From NCBI GenBank assembly GCA_029747585.1, contig JAPEVF010000053.1, positions 62,001 through 126,000 of the forward strand: DNA of 64,000 bases, given 5' to 3'. Shown here piece by piece: positions 1 to 10,865 of the stretch (positions within the stretch are counted from its first letter, which is position 1; every line of letters begins with the position of its first letter). This DNA comes from Pleurotus djamor (Eukaryota > Basidiomycota > Agaricomycetes > Agaricales > Pleurotaceae). The position numbers and the translations under genes are program-made. A model generated the notes under the pieces. The model did not search any database. It was not told where the DNA came from and worked only from the letters and a program-made list of their open reading frames with translations.

Positions 1-1398
1 AACGCCCCGACCAGACTTTGCTCTCTCTTGGCCATCTTTCTCATCGAATGTGAGTCCTTATCGATATCTCCGGTATTCCGCGGCGGCTAATCGGTCGTTT
101 CGCACACGTTTCGCAGACATATCTACCTCCTACGTCGACCGACTCAATGCCGACCCGTCTTCCCCCACCTCACCCGCCAACTCTCCCTCAAGACCCACCT
201 CCCCAGATCCTCCTCCAATAGCTGTCGTACTCAATCAAGACATACCGCGTTCGCCGTCGGAACGAACGCCGCTCATTCTTTCTCGCAGCCCATCTCCCAA
301 CGGGGTCCCCATCCCCGGGCGCCAACGTTCACACTCCCTACACGAACCCTCATCCCCGTACTTGCCTCTAATACACTCCAACAACCCACGATATGTGAAC
401 ATCCTCGGAGACAGAGACCACCACCGGTGTTGCTGCACTCATGACGAGTTCTGTGGTACGAAACGCAGAGAGAGGAAACCCAGGCACAGCAACAGCCAGA
501 GACAGAAGATGCATACAGTCCATGAAATCCCGCCTGCGAAGCCTTCGGTCGTGGGCATCTTTGTTCCTGCAGAGTATGTGAACCACGAAAGTGAGGATCG
601 TACGGACGAAGACCGGGGGAGATCGCCAGAGAGAACTCCTCGCCCCCGTGATGGCGGCGGCCATCATCATCATGACTTAAACTTCCTAGGGGATGGGGAC
701 CACACCAGTCCCAGCCCGGCGCCTGGAGGAGGCCGAAGACGTCAAGTTGTTGGCATACTGGTATGTTTCCCACCCGCTTTCGTCGGCTGGCTCGTATTCT
801 GACGATGCCTTGCTAGGTGCTGCAACTTGGTATCATGATACACTCCCTTGTGATTGGGCTAACACTCTCTATCACCCCCAAGTCTGACTTCAGTACGTTT
901 ACCATTATATCCATCCATCATTCACAGCACCCCATGCTGACCTTCCCTTTAGCGCCTCTCCTTACGGCAATATTTTTCCATCAACTCTTCGAAGGGTTAT
1001 CCCTCGGAATCCGCATTGCCAGCCTTCCACCACCGCCATCACCGAACAAAGATGAGCATGAGCATCCCTCATCCAGTTCTCATCCCCATTCCCATTCCTC
1101 AGGCGGTTCCATCCTTTCTGCCACCCTGTCCTTCCTCTTCGCGGCAACGACACCCGCTGGTATCCTCATAGGATTAATCTCATTCGGCGTCGGTGAAGGT
1201 GTACATCTACGCCTAACTCAAGGCATCATGTCGGCCGTTTCCGCGGGTATGCTGATCTACGCTACGTGCGTAGAAATGCTTGCCGGAGACTTTGTTATGG
1301 ACCCACATATGCATATGGGTCCTGGGGGTGTACGAAGACAGGTTGTTGCACTGGTTAGTTTGCTTTGTGGGGTTGTAGGGATGTCTCTTGTCGATTAG
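1..1398 (+). CDS. ZIP-family zinc transporter, 3' part
   Basis: C-terminal part of a ZRT/IRT-like (ZIP) plasma-membrane or vacuolar zinc importer; the 5' end lies outside the window. Exons as read: start of window to 760, 817-892 and 953-1398, with introns 761-816 and 893-952, both GT-AG and both preserving frame. The first exon encodes a long Pro/Ser-rich cytoplasmic loop ending in a His-rich stretch (four His near 661-672), the variable metal-binding loop between TM3 and TM4 of ZIP proteins. After it come the TM4 metal-site motif HSLVIGL, the TM5 motif HQLFEG, a second His-rich loop near 1060-1100 and three hydrophobic C-terminal segments. The two His motifs form the transport site in known ZIP proteins. 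No in-frame ATG exists near the left edge; a GTGAGT at 50 could be another donor, so the N-terminal limit is open. Confidence 0.88.
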
Positions 1399-2141
1399 AA
1401 CTTTTGCTGTGACTGTGAGTTTGCCGTTCGCGTGTTTGGCCTCGTGTTTTCCAGCTAGTATATTTGTAGAGGTTTTGTGGTTTGCTGTGTCTGTAATCTC
1501 TCAGCTTGGTAGCTGCTAACAAGTAGATGGACTCAGAGGATGAAATCGAGAGAATTGTATGAGCGCAGCAAGTTCTTTTGCTTGCGGACTCGGCCTAACT
1601 GCAACATCATCTCCCAAGACACTTACGACTCTCAGACCCACTGGTGAGCTTGCCTCTCCTTACCGATGGTCGGTAACAACTCACACCAAGAATGGAGTGC
1701 TCGACCGACCAGAGGACACGCTAGGCTTGTGACCATCCTACCTCATTGGCTACACCCTTCGTTCGATCCCTTAGCCAGCGCCTAAGGAGCAGAGGAACGA
1801 GTCACCTAGGCCTGAGAGTGATGGTTCAATGCATCGCACACACACTAAATCAAATTATTACCGTGCGATGAGAATTTGAACAGAGCCAAGCTCTCTGCTC
1901 GGTTAGGGTCCTGTCATTTGGTGGCGGTTAATGGGAAATCCTTCACAAAAGGAATCTGGAAATCCTTTTTGGGATTTTTCTTGCACAGAATAAAGCTTCA
2001 GCCTTCCGACATGTGCAACAGCCAGCAACGCCCCCCTCCCCCTCCAACACCACCACCACCCATTCAAAAGCGGCTGTACGGTGAATTAATGCACTGGTTT
2101 CGAACCAAGAATTGAAGCCTTTTCTCGAGCAGCCTCCCTCC
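1399..2141. other. intergenic, ZIP 3' flank and upstream region of the first NNN gene
   Basis: No coding region recognised. A short plus-strand open frame at 1876-2115 has no family resemblance and ends in a Pro run; I take it as chance. Confidence 0.5.
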
Positions 2142-2487
2142 ATGCCGACTTCGCTACTTGGTGGACCACAGGAGGCCCCTGCCATGCCCTTGCAGGTAAG
2201 TACCCAGCTCAACCCAAGTACTGTTCGTGTCGCGATTGAAGGGGAGCTAACGCGATCCACAGGAAGCCAATAACAACCATGCCGCCGGTACACTCAACCG
2301 CGTCACAGGAATCCAGTACAATTATAATGTCAATGCTATTCTCCGACGAGATGGAATTCTCGACGACGCGCCGATTGCCCTGCTCATAGTGTTGGTGTTG
2401 TTCGCACTGTTGGGACTTCTAAGGGCGTGGCCAGTAACGATTACTCGTATCTTAAGCATACGACGCCGATTTCTTTGTATCTGTTGA
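2142..2487 (+). CDS. NNN-family small membrane protein (copy 1), 3' end disrupted by transposon
   Basis: Two visible exons, 2142-2195 and 2263-2487, intron 2196-2262 (GTAAGT...CACAG). The product has a short N-terminus, then the motif NNNHAAGTLNRVTGIQYNYN, then a hydrophobic segment rich in Leu, Val and Ile (about residues 55-72) that should cross a membrane once. The motif and the following membrane segment recur in four other genes of this window. The gene is cut after the membrane segment: a PIF/Harbinger element starts at 2423, and the present reading frame runs 65 nt into it before a TGA at 2485. Beyond the element, from 5634, the original frame continues for a few codons to a GTGAGT at the position where copies 2 and 5 also have a donor. 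Function unknown; whether the truncated form is expressed cannot be told. Confidence 0.6.
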
Positions 2488-2790
2488 CGTCGTGACCTTG
2501 CCGCAACCTGCCGCTGCGTCCTGAATACCTGAGACAATGGACATAAACTGAGACTGTGTCTGGAACCCCCCGTGTTGATCATCGGAGTCGCCATCGACTC
2601 GCCGTCTCTTTGCAAAGTGCTCCTCCTCCTTACAGGAGAATTGGAGGAGAAGACATTATTGAAGTAAATGTCCACTTCCGAGAACCGTTTATTTACAATC
2701 TGTGCAAGGGAGCCGGAGCGGAGCGAGGCGAATCTTGTAAACTGGTTTAAATTTACCGAGCTTTTCTATTTATGGTAGCTAGTTGAAATG
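2423..2790 (+). repeat. left terminal inverted repeat with 297-bp extra segment
   Basis: Positions 2423-2440 and 2738-2790 align to the reverse complement of 5559-5630 with a few mismatches. Positions 2441-2737 have no counterpart in the right repeat. The extra segment shows no recognisable gene and no obvious inverted ends or target duplication of its own. Confidence 0.75.
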
Positions 2791-2902
2791 ATCGCGCTGA
2801 TGGCGTGACAGCGACTGACGGCCGGCCCGGTGAATGACCGACGGCTTGAATGGTAAGCGCTCGATAAAAAGGAGACTAGGAGGTCTCCTTTGACAGCATT
2901 GA

Positions 2903-4241
2903 ATGGCTCGAACTCGCAATATCCCTCACGCCATCGCCCGTCGGCGGCTCCTTGCAGCTGCAGCCTACTTTATACACCTTATCGGAGTTGCCGCAGCGCT
3001 CTATGCAACTCCCAGCTACTGGAAGCAGCCATATCATACCTCAGCTCTCTCTGGCCATGCCTGGGTCCAAGAGCTCATCCATGGACACCCCGATCGCATT
3101 TGGAATGAACTAGGAATGCGGCTTCATGTCTTTGTTGCTCTTGTTGCAGAGCTACGTGTTACATGTGGCCTGGAAGATAGCCGCGCTGTCTCCTTGGAGG
3201 AACAACTTGCAATTTTCCTGTACACTTGTGTAACAGGACTTTCCAGCCGCCATGTTGGAGAGAGGTTTCAACACTCACATACTACCATCAACAAGTGAGT
3301 AATTGGTGAACTTCTGCTATGACTTGCTCTTGCTCTGACTCTACTTCTAGATATTTTTCCAAGATCCTCAAGGCGTTGGCGTCTCCACCGTTCTATACAA
3401 AATATGTTAGGCTCCCACAAATTGACGATCCCACTCCAGCATTCATTCAAGACAACCCCAAGTTCTTCCCTTTCTTTCGTGGCGCTCTGGGTGCGATGGA
3501 CGGCACACATATCAATTGTTGGACACCAATGGCTGAGCGCCATGCTTCTCGGAATCGGAAAGGCAGCGTCTCACAGAACTGCCTTGCATGCTGTTCATTC
3601 CAGCCCATGCGTTTTCAATACATGGTCAGTGGATGGGAAGGCTCAGCCGCTGACGGTGCTCTCTACCAAGATGCTCGCTTGAATGATCTCCCAATCCCTG
3701 ACGGGAAGTATTATCTTGCTGATGCGGGCTTTGGCATATGTGACCATCTGCTGGTGCCATACCGTGGAGCCCGCTACCATCTTGCGGAATGGGGAAGAGC
3801 TGATATACGGTGAGATATATAACACTTGCATATCAGTATGCTCACATATGTATTCGAGGTAGTCCAGCGAACAAGGAAGAGTTGTTCAATCTCCGTCACG
3901 CTCAAGCTCGAAATGTGGTTGAGAGAATCTTTGGTGTGGTGAAACGCCGTTGGGACATCCTGAACCATGCGCCAGAATACCCAATGGAGATTCAAGCACA
4001 GATTCCACCCGCTCTCGCTGCTGCTCACAACTTTATTGACATCCATGACCCCACAGATGTGTCTGAGCTCGAACAAACAATGGATGCACTTGCCTTGAAT
4101 GGAGAAGAGGATGTTGGGGAATTTGCGGATGGTCCAGCGGATCGAGCGGAGCGAACACGGGCAACAGAATTTCGAGACAAGATAGCGGAGGAAATGTGGA
4201 CAAGTTATCAGATATTACTACGCGAACGGGGGGAGGTATAA
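2903..4241 (+). CDS. PIF/Harbinger DDE transposase (HARBI1-like)
   Basis: Three exons, 2903-3294, 3351-3809 and 3863-4241; phases agree and give 409 residues. The protein is a nuclear DDE-superfamily nuclease (DDE_Tnp_4 type) that cuts and joins the element ends. The expected order is visible: an N-terminal helical region with a Leu/Ile-rich HTH-like part (about residues 85-130), then the catalytic block with first Asp in GAMDGTHI, second Asp in YYLADAGFG, and the Glu in RNVVERIFGVVKRRW, followed by an acidic tail. Length is normal for HARBI1-like proteins. The first exon starts at the only upstream in-frame ATG. The element partner gene lies convergently 23 bp downstream. All three catalytic acids are present, so nothing indicates inactivation. 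Confidence 0.92.
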
Positions 4242-4264
4242 GTCTAGAGGTTTATATCTGGAAA

Positions 4265-5440
4265 TTAAAAGCCTAAATCTAAATCTAAATCAAGTCCAAG
4301 CTTCGAGCGGACCCAATCTTTGCGAAACTCTTCATCACCGTCCGCAAGTGTCGTATAGACATCCACCATGTTGGTATTCTTCTCCAACAGCGAAAGAAAG
4401 GAGATATGATGCTCACGGGAAAGCCAACCTTCATGTTTGAGAGCGAATGCAACACTGTGTTGACGACGTTGGGGAGTAGGTGGGACAGCTGACGATGGGG
4501 CTGCAAGTGCAGTCACCAAGCTCTCTCCGAATCGCTCAATGGAGGTGCTCAGCCCTTGTAGAAGACTTGCTTGAGGGGTCAGCTTTGTCTTCTTGGTCGA
4601 CACTGGGGCGCTGGCAGGAGCGGCGGAGCGCTTGCGAGATGGTGTGGTAGTCGGTAGAGGGACCTTCAAACCAGTATCAATATGGTCGAAAAACGACAAC
4701 AATGGGAACATACATGGTCAGAGTCTTCATCGGGATCCACGATAGTGGCTTCTTGCTCTACCTCTCCACTCGGCTCTGGAGTACCTTCGGAATCATGAGA
4801 TTCAGCCTCGGGAGTTGGCGACGGTGCATTTGTTGACTGGGATGTTGACTGGGATCCAGGCCGGTAGACAAAGGTACCCCGAAGCTTTGAGGGCGCGAGG
4901 TCCGTGACAAGGGAGAGGTATGGCCAGCCCTTATTCTTGAACTGCTTCGCCTTGGGCTTTTGCTTGACAATGGCATTCCAGCTGTTGGTGGTAGCTGCAG
5001 TTACGTTCATGCCGTGCTCGTCTGACCAGGTGAAGCCAGATAGCGACTTGAGCCACAGCACAAGTGCGTAGGTATTACGGAGCTAGAAGGTCCAAGCGGT
5101 GTCAGCATGCCGGCGCGTGAGAGGAGAGGAAATTAGAACGCACCGCCTGCCACTTGTTTTTACATACCATGGCCGTTTTGGGCCCTCCGCGCACCACATC
5201 GGCATCCAGAACCAGTGATGCACCTGAAAAGACAGACATGGGAAAACTTCCACCATCTCCAGCTTCGGCTTTGTGATCAACGAGGTAATGGAGTAACTTG
5301 AATTCGTCCTCGCGCGTCCAGTACGCATTGACTGTCTTGCTGGGCTGCGCAGGATTGACATTTGGGGTTTCAGGAGTGTTTGGAAGTGTGGGAGGTGGTA
5401 TCTCGGGGGCTGACTTGCGGGCGCGTGTACGGCGTGACAT
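4265..5440 (-). CDS. Myb/SANT-like DNA-binding protein of the Harbinger element
   Basis: Three exons read on the minus strand, 5440-5144, 5082-4714 and 4663-4265, 354 residues, phases consistent. The N-terminal third resembles the Myb/SANT-like domain (PF12776 type) of Harbinger accessory proteins: aromatic anchor YWTREDEFKLL, then KNKW, then WLKSLSGFTW. It is followed by an acidic Pro/Ser/Glu-rich linker and a C-terminal region containing a basic patch (SRKRSAAP...KKTK), a probable nuclear localisation signal. In characterised Harbinger systems the Myb-like partner takes the transposase to the nucleus and binds the element ends; that role is inferred here. The codons GLDLDLDLGF at the very end come from a short repeated hexanucleotide. 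Confidence 0.8.
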
Positions 5441-5558
5441 GATCAAGAGGGAGTAGGTAGTTTCGACGCGACGCGACGCGACAAGGTGAGAGACAAGGGA
5501 GAGTGACACCGTTGGCTCGTTTTGGAATGTTTATGTCACTCCGCTGTCACAAGATATG

Positions 5559-5630
5559 CATTTCAACTAACTACCATAAATAGAAAAACTCGGTAAATTT
5601 AAACTGAGTTTATCGTTGCTGGCCACGCCC
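5559..5630 (-). repeat. right terminal inverted repeat of the Harbinger element
   Basis: Reverse complement of the split left repeat; its outer end GGCCACGCCC is directly followed by the TAA target duplication at 5631. Confidence 0.85.
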
Positions 5631-5633
5631 TAA

Positions 5634-5827
5634 CTATTTTTGTGGCGATCAAGTGGGGGTGAGTCAGCTCATTCAATGATGATACACACACGAAATGCTG
5701 ACGAGCCGCGCTTGGAGTTTTTTCAGCCTTGGTTGAATCTCTGCGTGGCACACCGCGCATAAAAACTCATAAAAAGTATAATATACATTAAGCCTATATG
5801 TAATATCATCAATCATCACATAGAAGA
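5634..5827. other. displaced 3' part of NNN copy 1
   Basis: Sequence after the transposon continues the NNN copy 1 frame for a few codons, reaches a GTGAGT at about 5657 and has a candidate acceptor (TTTTTTCAG) near 5727. This would be the original terminal intron and a tiny last exon. Confidence 0.4.
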
Positions 5828-6660
5828 TGTACTCACGCACCGGAATTCCTCCAAGCCACCTTCCTAACCATCTCCGACGTGTTTCTCATCTTCAAACTGT
5901 GCTCGGACGAGGCCGTTCTACAGTGTTCTTGCTTTTCATCCAAGTCGTTCGTCTCGCGCAGCACAACGGAGTGATCTAGCAATTTTTGAGGATATCTCGA
6001 TGTGTCGCTCGGGGTCGCCTGCGCCGACGTGGATAGTGAGCCCACCTTGGAACGAGCTTGGGGGGTGGATGGAAAGATAGCCATTGATCACTGTCTCGTA
6101 GAGCTGGAACGGTGGTCGAGCGATTTCAGGTGTGTGCTAGGGAAAGCGGATAGTGATGACGGGGTCAGTCATTGTTGGGTGAGACTGCGTACTCACGATT
6201 CTAGCAATGAGAGGGGGAATCCATCCAACCCAGGATCCATACCGTCCTTCAGCTCAACCTTAAGCCAGTCAGATTGAGAAGATGGAGAGGGGACGATGCC
6301 TTTGATGGAGCGCTGGTCAGACGGATGCAGTAACCGTTGATGAGACAGATGCTGAGCATCAGGAGGCTTGAGAAGGACCCAACTTGTCCTAGAGGGAGTC
6401 GTTGGCGAACGATATCGATATATAGGTGGAAGGAAATCAGATCCATGGGACAAAGTGGGGTCAGTCTCGCCGTGAGAGGATGAGAAGGATTGATGTGTAC
6501 CCTGGCGGTGTAGCCACTGGCGAGGGGACGCTTCTTCGATGAAGCGCCGGTCAGACGGAGGCGACCGTTAATGTCGATGGATGTGGGTGAGACTGAGCGC
6601 GTAGGATGTAGGGAAGAGGTCGAGCCTGGGAAAGAGGGATGGAGGGCAGGGTCAAACAAC
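5828..6660 (-). pseudogene. decayed DUF7330-like gene (copy 1)
   Basis: Reads on the minus strand as a broken relative of the intact gene at 9603-10865. The 3' part keeps HSVVLRETND and, at the end, MVRKVAWRNSGA against MVRKVLWRYVGV in the intact copy. At least two blocks between them are deleted relative to the intact copy: one just before the RETND codons are reached on the plus strand, and one in the region encoding the YFVGEMGGWMKG block. The intron region near 6130-6200, the sequence corresponding to the end of exon 1, and scattered pieces of the 5' exon (INPSHPL, GSTSS) are also recognisable. Frames change several times, so no full product can be made. Confidence 0.75.
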
Positions 6661-8376
6661 GCGGACTGGGTGCGATGTCATTGCAACGGGAGATGGGACG
6701 AGCGCAGTTGACCATTGTGTAGTCTCGTCAGGCAGAGAGAATGGGAGTTGAAAACGTTGAAATTTGAAACGTTGATACTTAGATGATACGTCGATGGGAC
6801 AAGTGAAGCTGCCCGCGGGAGGATGATGACATGCGTGCAGGACGCTGGCATCAGAGCCCACGCGGTGGGATCCTGTCTATGTTTGCGTATGTCTGCGTAA
6901 GAATCCCACAAACTGGGAGAGAGTCTATGGAGAGGCGCAAATAGGCATCAAAATCCGTGCTGTTTGACTTTGTTCGTCTTCCCTATGAAGTACCTTCGTG
7001 GACGGCTTCACGTTTTTGAGTTGATAGAGTACGTTTGGGACCTCGAATATAAGAGACAAATTGGATTGGAAGTGTATATCTATAGTTCCTTGGCGAAAAA
7101 TGCTCGGAAAAGAAGTGTTAATAAAGAGATTGATCAGCTAACTCGACATACAATTTTTTTTAGAAAAGGTTTCGGCCAACATTCCCTTAAGACTATCGCT
7201 CGTATCACTTTCTCTCAGCAAAAGTAGAGCTGATTTAGTCTGTATGAAGCTAAAAACGTGAAATACGTTTCGCTGTGCTGCCAGTATACCATCAAGTGCG
7301 AACTCAGACAGGGGTCGACAATCTGAACGTTCGAAGAAGATTTTGGCGGTCTAGGCATAGTTTATTGTCAATGTGATGATATATACACTACATTAGAGTA
7401 TTATTATACAGTTCAGACGATTCTTGGTGGTCAGCAACGTTGAAGGGATGAAGGACGAAGGCTGAGTCAGCGCACGATTTTCGAACCGCATTTGCCCCTC
7501 TCTCTGAGAGACTGCAACGCAACTTTGATGTTAGCCCGTGGGTGGCGCCGGCTACTCGTTTCCTCCGGCTCGCATCATCCAAAATAATCCTTGAATCCTC
7601 CATAAGTTTTGCACAGCCCACATGTTAAATGGCTCCCGGAAACGCTATGGCAAATGCATTATGCCAGACAGTCCGCCACCTCACTTTCCTGGCTGAGCAT
7701 CCCCTTGGCCTTAGCGCGCGCTTTCGACTGAGATTTGACAAATGCATTTTCACCTCCTATTCTTAGTATATCCGAGCTTGCAACAATATCTTCGGGGGTC
7801 CTGTAACCCATTCGGCTTCCTATGCACTCAGGGACCTCCTGGGAGTGGAAGATGTTTTGCCGTGACAATCTTTTCTCCAGTTCAAAAATCATGAAATTGA
7901 CTAATTGTTATAGTCGTTTAGTAATAGTACTGCTCGTTCCACCCATACAGTTGAAGCCAAAAATTGCAGTTGGAGGATATGATGTAGCTAACCTGCCGCA
8001 CTGTCCGTCAGCACCGACATCCTCGGCAGGTGATCATTAGAATTGCATTAAGCGCTGTGAATGATCGAGATCGAGTCCGCGCAGAAGCAGCCACGCAGAT
8101 CCACATCTATGTAAGGTTGGTTTGTTCGTGTTATTTGAATGACCTTTCAGTTTCGTGTTATTTGAAAGAGGCAGGGCCTGCCTCTTCTCCCCCTACTTAC
8201 CTCTACCTCTATCAGTCACCAAATTATTTTGAATGTGCGTTCATGGACACCCCCTGGTGGCTTCTTATCGTGCCCCCTTCCTATCGCTTTGTCACTGACC
8301 GATCATCTTCTCCTGGAAGTATCCACGAAGTCTCCATCACACATCGTTTGTCGCCATCCGTCACCGGACAGTGGTC
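6661..8376. other. gene-poor stretch, nothing recognised
   Basis: Contains only short, unrelated open frames. Around 6960-7230 the sequence is A/T-richer than its surroundings. No RNA gene or transposon end was seen. Confidence 0.4.
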
Positions 8377-8637
8377 ATGAACTTGACACGCTCGGAGGAA
8401 ACAAATAACAACCATGCTACCGGGACCTTCAGTCGCGTCGCAGGCACCCAAAATAATTATAATCTCGGACCTCCTCCCCGTGGCCCTGGCCTGCTCAGCG
8501 ACGCACTCATCGCTCTGTTCATGGTGTTGGTGTTCCTCACTGTTCAAGATATGATGAGGGGGATGTATGTGCCACATTTCCATTGTGATTCAAATGAGAT
8601 GCTTATATATCCACGAACTTTGCGCAGTGTCTGTTAA
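8377..8637 (+). CDS. NNN-family small membrane protein (copy 2)
   Basis: Starts at the ATG at 8377 and carries the family motif NNNHATGTFSRVAGTQNNYN, then GLLSD and a hydrophobic segment (about residues 46-60) predicted to cross a membrane once. Read straight through it gives 86 residues. A GTATGT at 8565 and a CAG at 8627 define a 63-nt, frame-neutral intron; splicing it gives 65 residues ending in Val-Cys with the same stop. Copies 1 and 5 have a donor at the same place and phase, so I favour splicing. An AG just before the motif aligns with the acceptor of copy 1, so an upstream exon is an alternative to the ATG used here. No known function. Confidence 0.55.
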   Translation: MNLTRSEETNNNHATGTFSRVAGTQNNYNLGPPPRGPGLLSDALIALFMVLVFLTVQDMMRGMYVPHFHCDSNEMLIYPRTLRSVC

Positions 8638-8959
8638 ATTTCTGCTGGTGAATGGGACAATTGAGGGACAAATGAATCGCGAGTTGCCAATCCGTCCTGT
8701 TCTCCTCGGATTTCGGATTTGCGACCCTCAAACTCCTATTTATAACCCTAAACGCCCCCTCATTACGATGTTTGCACGGTACCGCAATAATCCCTTCATC
8801 GTGTACCTCAATTGTTTTTCCACACCTTCGTTGCTTGATGCATTACAATACCTTTTCGCACCACTTTCTCCAAGCTCAAAATGATTTTCTATCTAATACA
8901 TGCCAAGCATGTCATCACAAATAGAGTGCACCACGGAAACGAAGACCCACATACCTAGT

Positions 8960-9460
8960 TCCCATCTTACGCACTGTCCTAGGAGAAGCCCTTCCTCCAT
9001 CGTAGCGGTGAAATCGCCTCCGTCCGAGTATTCTTGCCTTTCATCCAGCCACCCATCTCGCCAACTAAGTAGCTGGAGCTTCGCGAGTCGTTCGTCCCGC
9101 ACAGCGCGACGAAGTGGTCCAGGAAGTTTGTGGTTGTTTCGGTGCGCCATTCAGCATCACATGGGCCAACGTGCCATGTATAGTGAAGAGACCATGGGAA
9201 GTCTTGGTAGGTAGCTGGAAACGTAGCGATTAATCGGCGTCGCGCAGACTGCGGTCGAGCGAGTTCAGGTGTATCCTGGGAAAAAAGAGGATGCTGACGA
9301 AGGGTTCAATAATGTTGGTATGAGATCCTCGCCATCATATCTAACCTAGGCTTCATACCGCCCTTCAAGCTAGAGGCCCAGTAAAGCACGTTCTTCTAGA
9401 TTGGGTATATGGCGGACGTTGCCTTTATAGAACGCCGGTCAGACCGTTGATGAGAGTGCT
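8960..9460 (-). pseudogene. decayed DUF7330-like gene (copy 2)
   Basis: Minus-strand sequence retains NFLDHF, GTNDSR and YLVGEMGGWMKGKNT in one frame, matching NLLDHS, ETNDSR and YFVGEMGGWMKGENT of the intact gene next door, but it drifts into other frames on both sides. The region of the last intron and the following exon border are still alignable around 9260-9400. No continuous product is possible. It lies about 140 bp downstream (in gene orientation) of the intact copy, so it is a tandem duplicate. Confidence 0.75.
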
Positions 9461-9602
9461 CGTTGCTTTGATTGCTTTGAGTCCACATGTTTCGCTAAAC
9501 GATATGTTTTATTCATAAGGGGCCTGTCCCTAACATAGATGTACACGGAAGGAAATAAAGTTCGTGAAGGAGAAAGAAACGAACGAGATACAGATTAAAC
9601 AC

Positions 9603-10865
9603 TCACACACCAACGTACCTCCAAAGAACCTTCCTAACCATATCCGACGCGTTCTCATCCTGGAACTGCGCTCGAACGAGCCCATTCTCCACCGTGGCGA
9701 TGACTTCATCACCGTCCCAAGTGTTCTCCCCTTTCATCCACCCACCCATCTCCCCGACGAAGTAGCTGCGTGAGTCGTTTGTCTCGCGCAACACGACGGA
9801 GTGGTCTAGCAAGTTCGTAGATATTTCGATGTGTCGTTCGAGATCGCCTGCGCCGACATGGATGGTGAGCAGGCCTTGGAAAGAGCTTGGGAGGTGGATG
9901 GAAACGTAACCGTTGATCGCCGTCGCGCAGAGTTGGAACGGTGGACGAGCGAGTTCAGGCGTGTGCTAAGGAAAGCGGATAATGATGACGAGGTCAGTAT
10001 TTGTTGTACGAGACCCTTCACTCACAATTCTAGCAATGAGAGGGAACCTATCCAGGCCAGGCTCCAAACCGTCCTTGAGTTCAAGGTTCAGCAATGCCCG
10101 CTCCTTCAGACTGGGTAGATGACGAGCGGACGCTGCCTTCGATGGATCGCCGGTTAGATAAAGATCAACGTCGATCCCGCCATTCTGACAATCTAATCTC
10201 AGATTCGTCGTCAACCTCCCCGCGGGGTTCTCCTCATCCGACTCCGGCAAACTAGCGAGTAACCCACTAGGAACGTGCATGTAAGGGTTGATAGCGAACG
10301 GACCCTTGATCGAGGAGCTGTTCTTGTAGAAGCTGGATAGACGTCGCTTGGAGGTGCTGCTTCGGCTGAGGGAGACGTAGTTCGTGGAGTTGACTTTGGT
10401 GTTTCCTACGGCGATGGTGGATGTTGATGACGTCGACGACTCGCGGCGGTGGTACAGTGATTGTGATTGTGTCCTCGTGGTGGAAGGTGTGGAAAGCGGT
10501 AAATTGGCTTCGGAGCCAGGCGATAAGAGCAAGTTCGTGTTCATCGAACGACGGTCGCTCGTGGAAGACGGCGGAGGCGGTGATCGTATATTAGGGTCCA
10601 GGTAGTACGCTGAGCGTCGGGAAGCCTGAGCTATGGTACTAGCTCGAGTCCCAGGGCTCAGTTCGTCGTACAGGAAGTCATTTGAGAGGGATATCGATAC
10701 AGGTCGGGGGGAAGTCATATCCATGGGAACGTTGACGATGCTGCAGACAGTGGGGTCCGTGGGATGATGAGAAAAGAGGGCAGTGTCGAGTCCCTCTGGT
10801 ATGGAGGTGTATCCTGGTGGTGCAGCCAATGCACTTGATGGACGAGAGCTGGTCGAGCTGGACAT
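9603..10865 (-). CDS. DUF7330-like protein, intact copy
   Basis: Two exons on the minus strand, 10865-10026 and 9965-9603, intron 9966-10025 (GTGAGT...TTAG), 400 residues. The start is the ATG at 10865. The first half is a Ser/Thr/Pro-rich low-complexity region; the second half resembles the DUF7330 domain known from many Agaricomycete proteins: INPYMHVPSGLL, then short beta-strand-like blocks with Asn-Gly turns (CQNGGIDVD, INGYVSIHLP, HVGAGD, WDGDEVIATVENGLV). The domain has no assigned activity; the repeated Asn-Gly turns suggest a beta-rich fold. No signal peptide or membrane segment is visible. Two decayed relatives flank it in the same orientation, and NNN-family genes lie on both sides. 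Confidence 0.75.

Larger units (their letters stand above)
2423..5630 (+). mobile_element. PIF/Harbinger DNA transposon, apparently complete
   Basis: A 3,208-bp element flanked by a 3-bp target duplication TAA (2420-2422 and 5631-5633), as known for PIF/Harbinger. Its ends are inverted repeats beginning GGGCGTGGCCAG. The right inverted repeat is about 72 bp (5559-5630); the left matches it as 2423-2440 plus 2738-2790, split by 297 extra bases. Inside are two convergent genes, a DDE transposase (plus strand) and a Myb/SANT-like protein (minus strand), the usual two-gene set of this superfamily. Both reading frames are open across all predicted exons, so the copy may be recent and possibly autonomous. 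It sits inside NNN copy 1. Confidence 0.9.

Noticed and set aside
2322..2675. 117-codon minus-strand frame over the left end of the Harbinger element
   Set aside because: It spans the insertion border and the split inverted repeat, so it cannot be an inherited gene.
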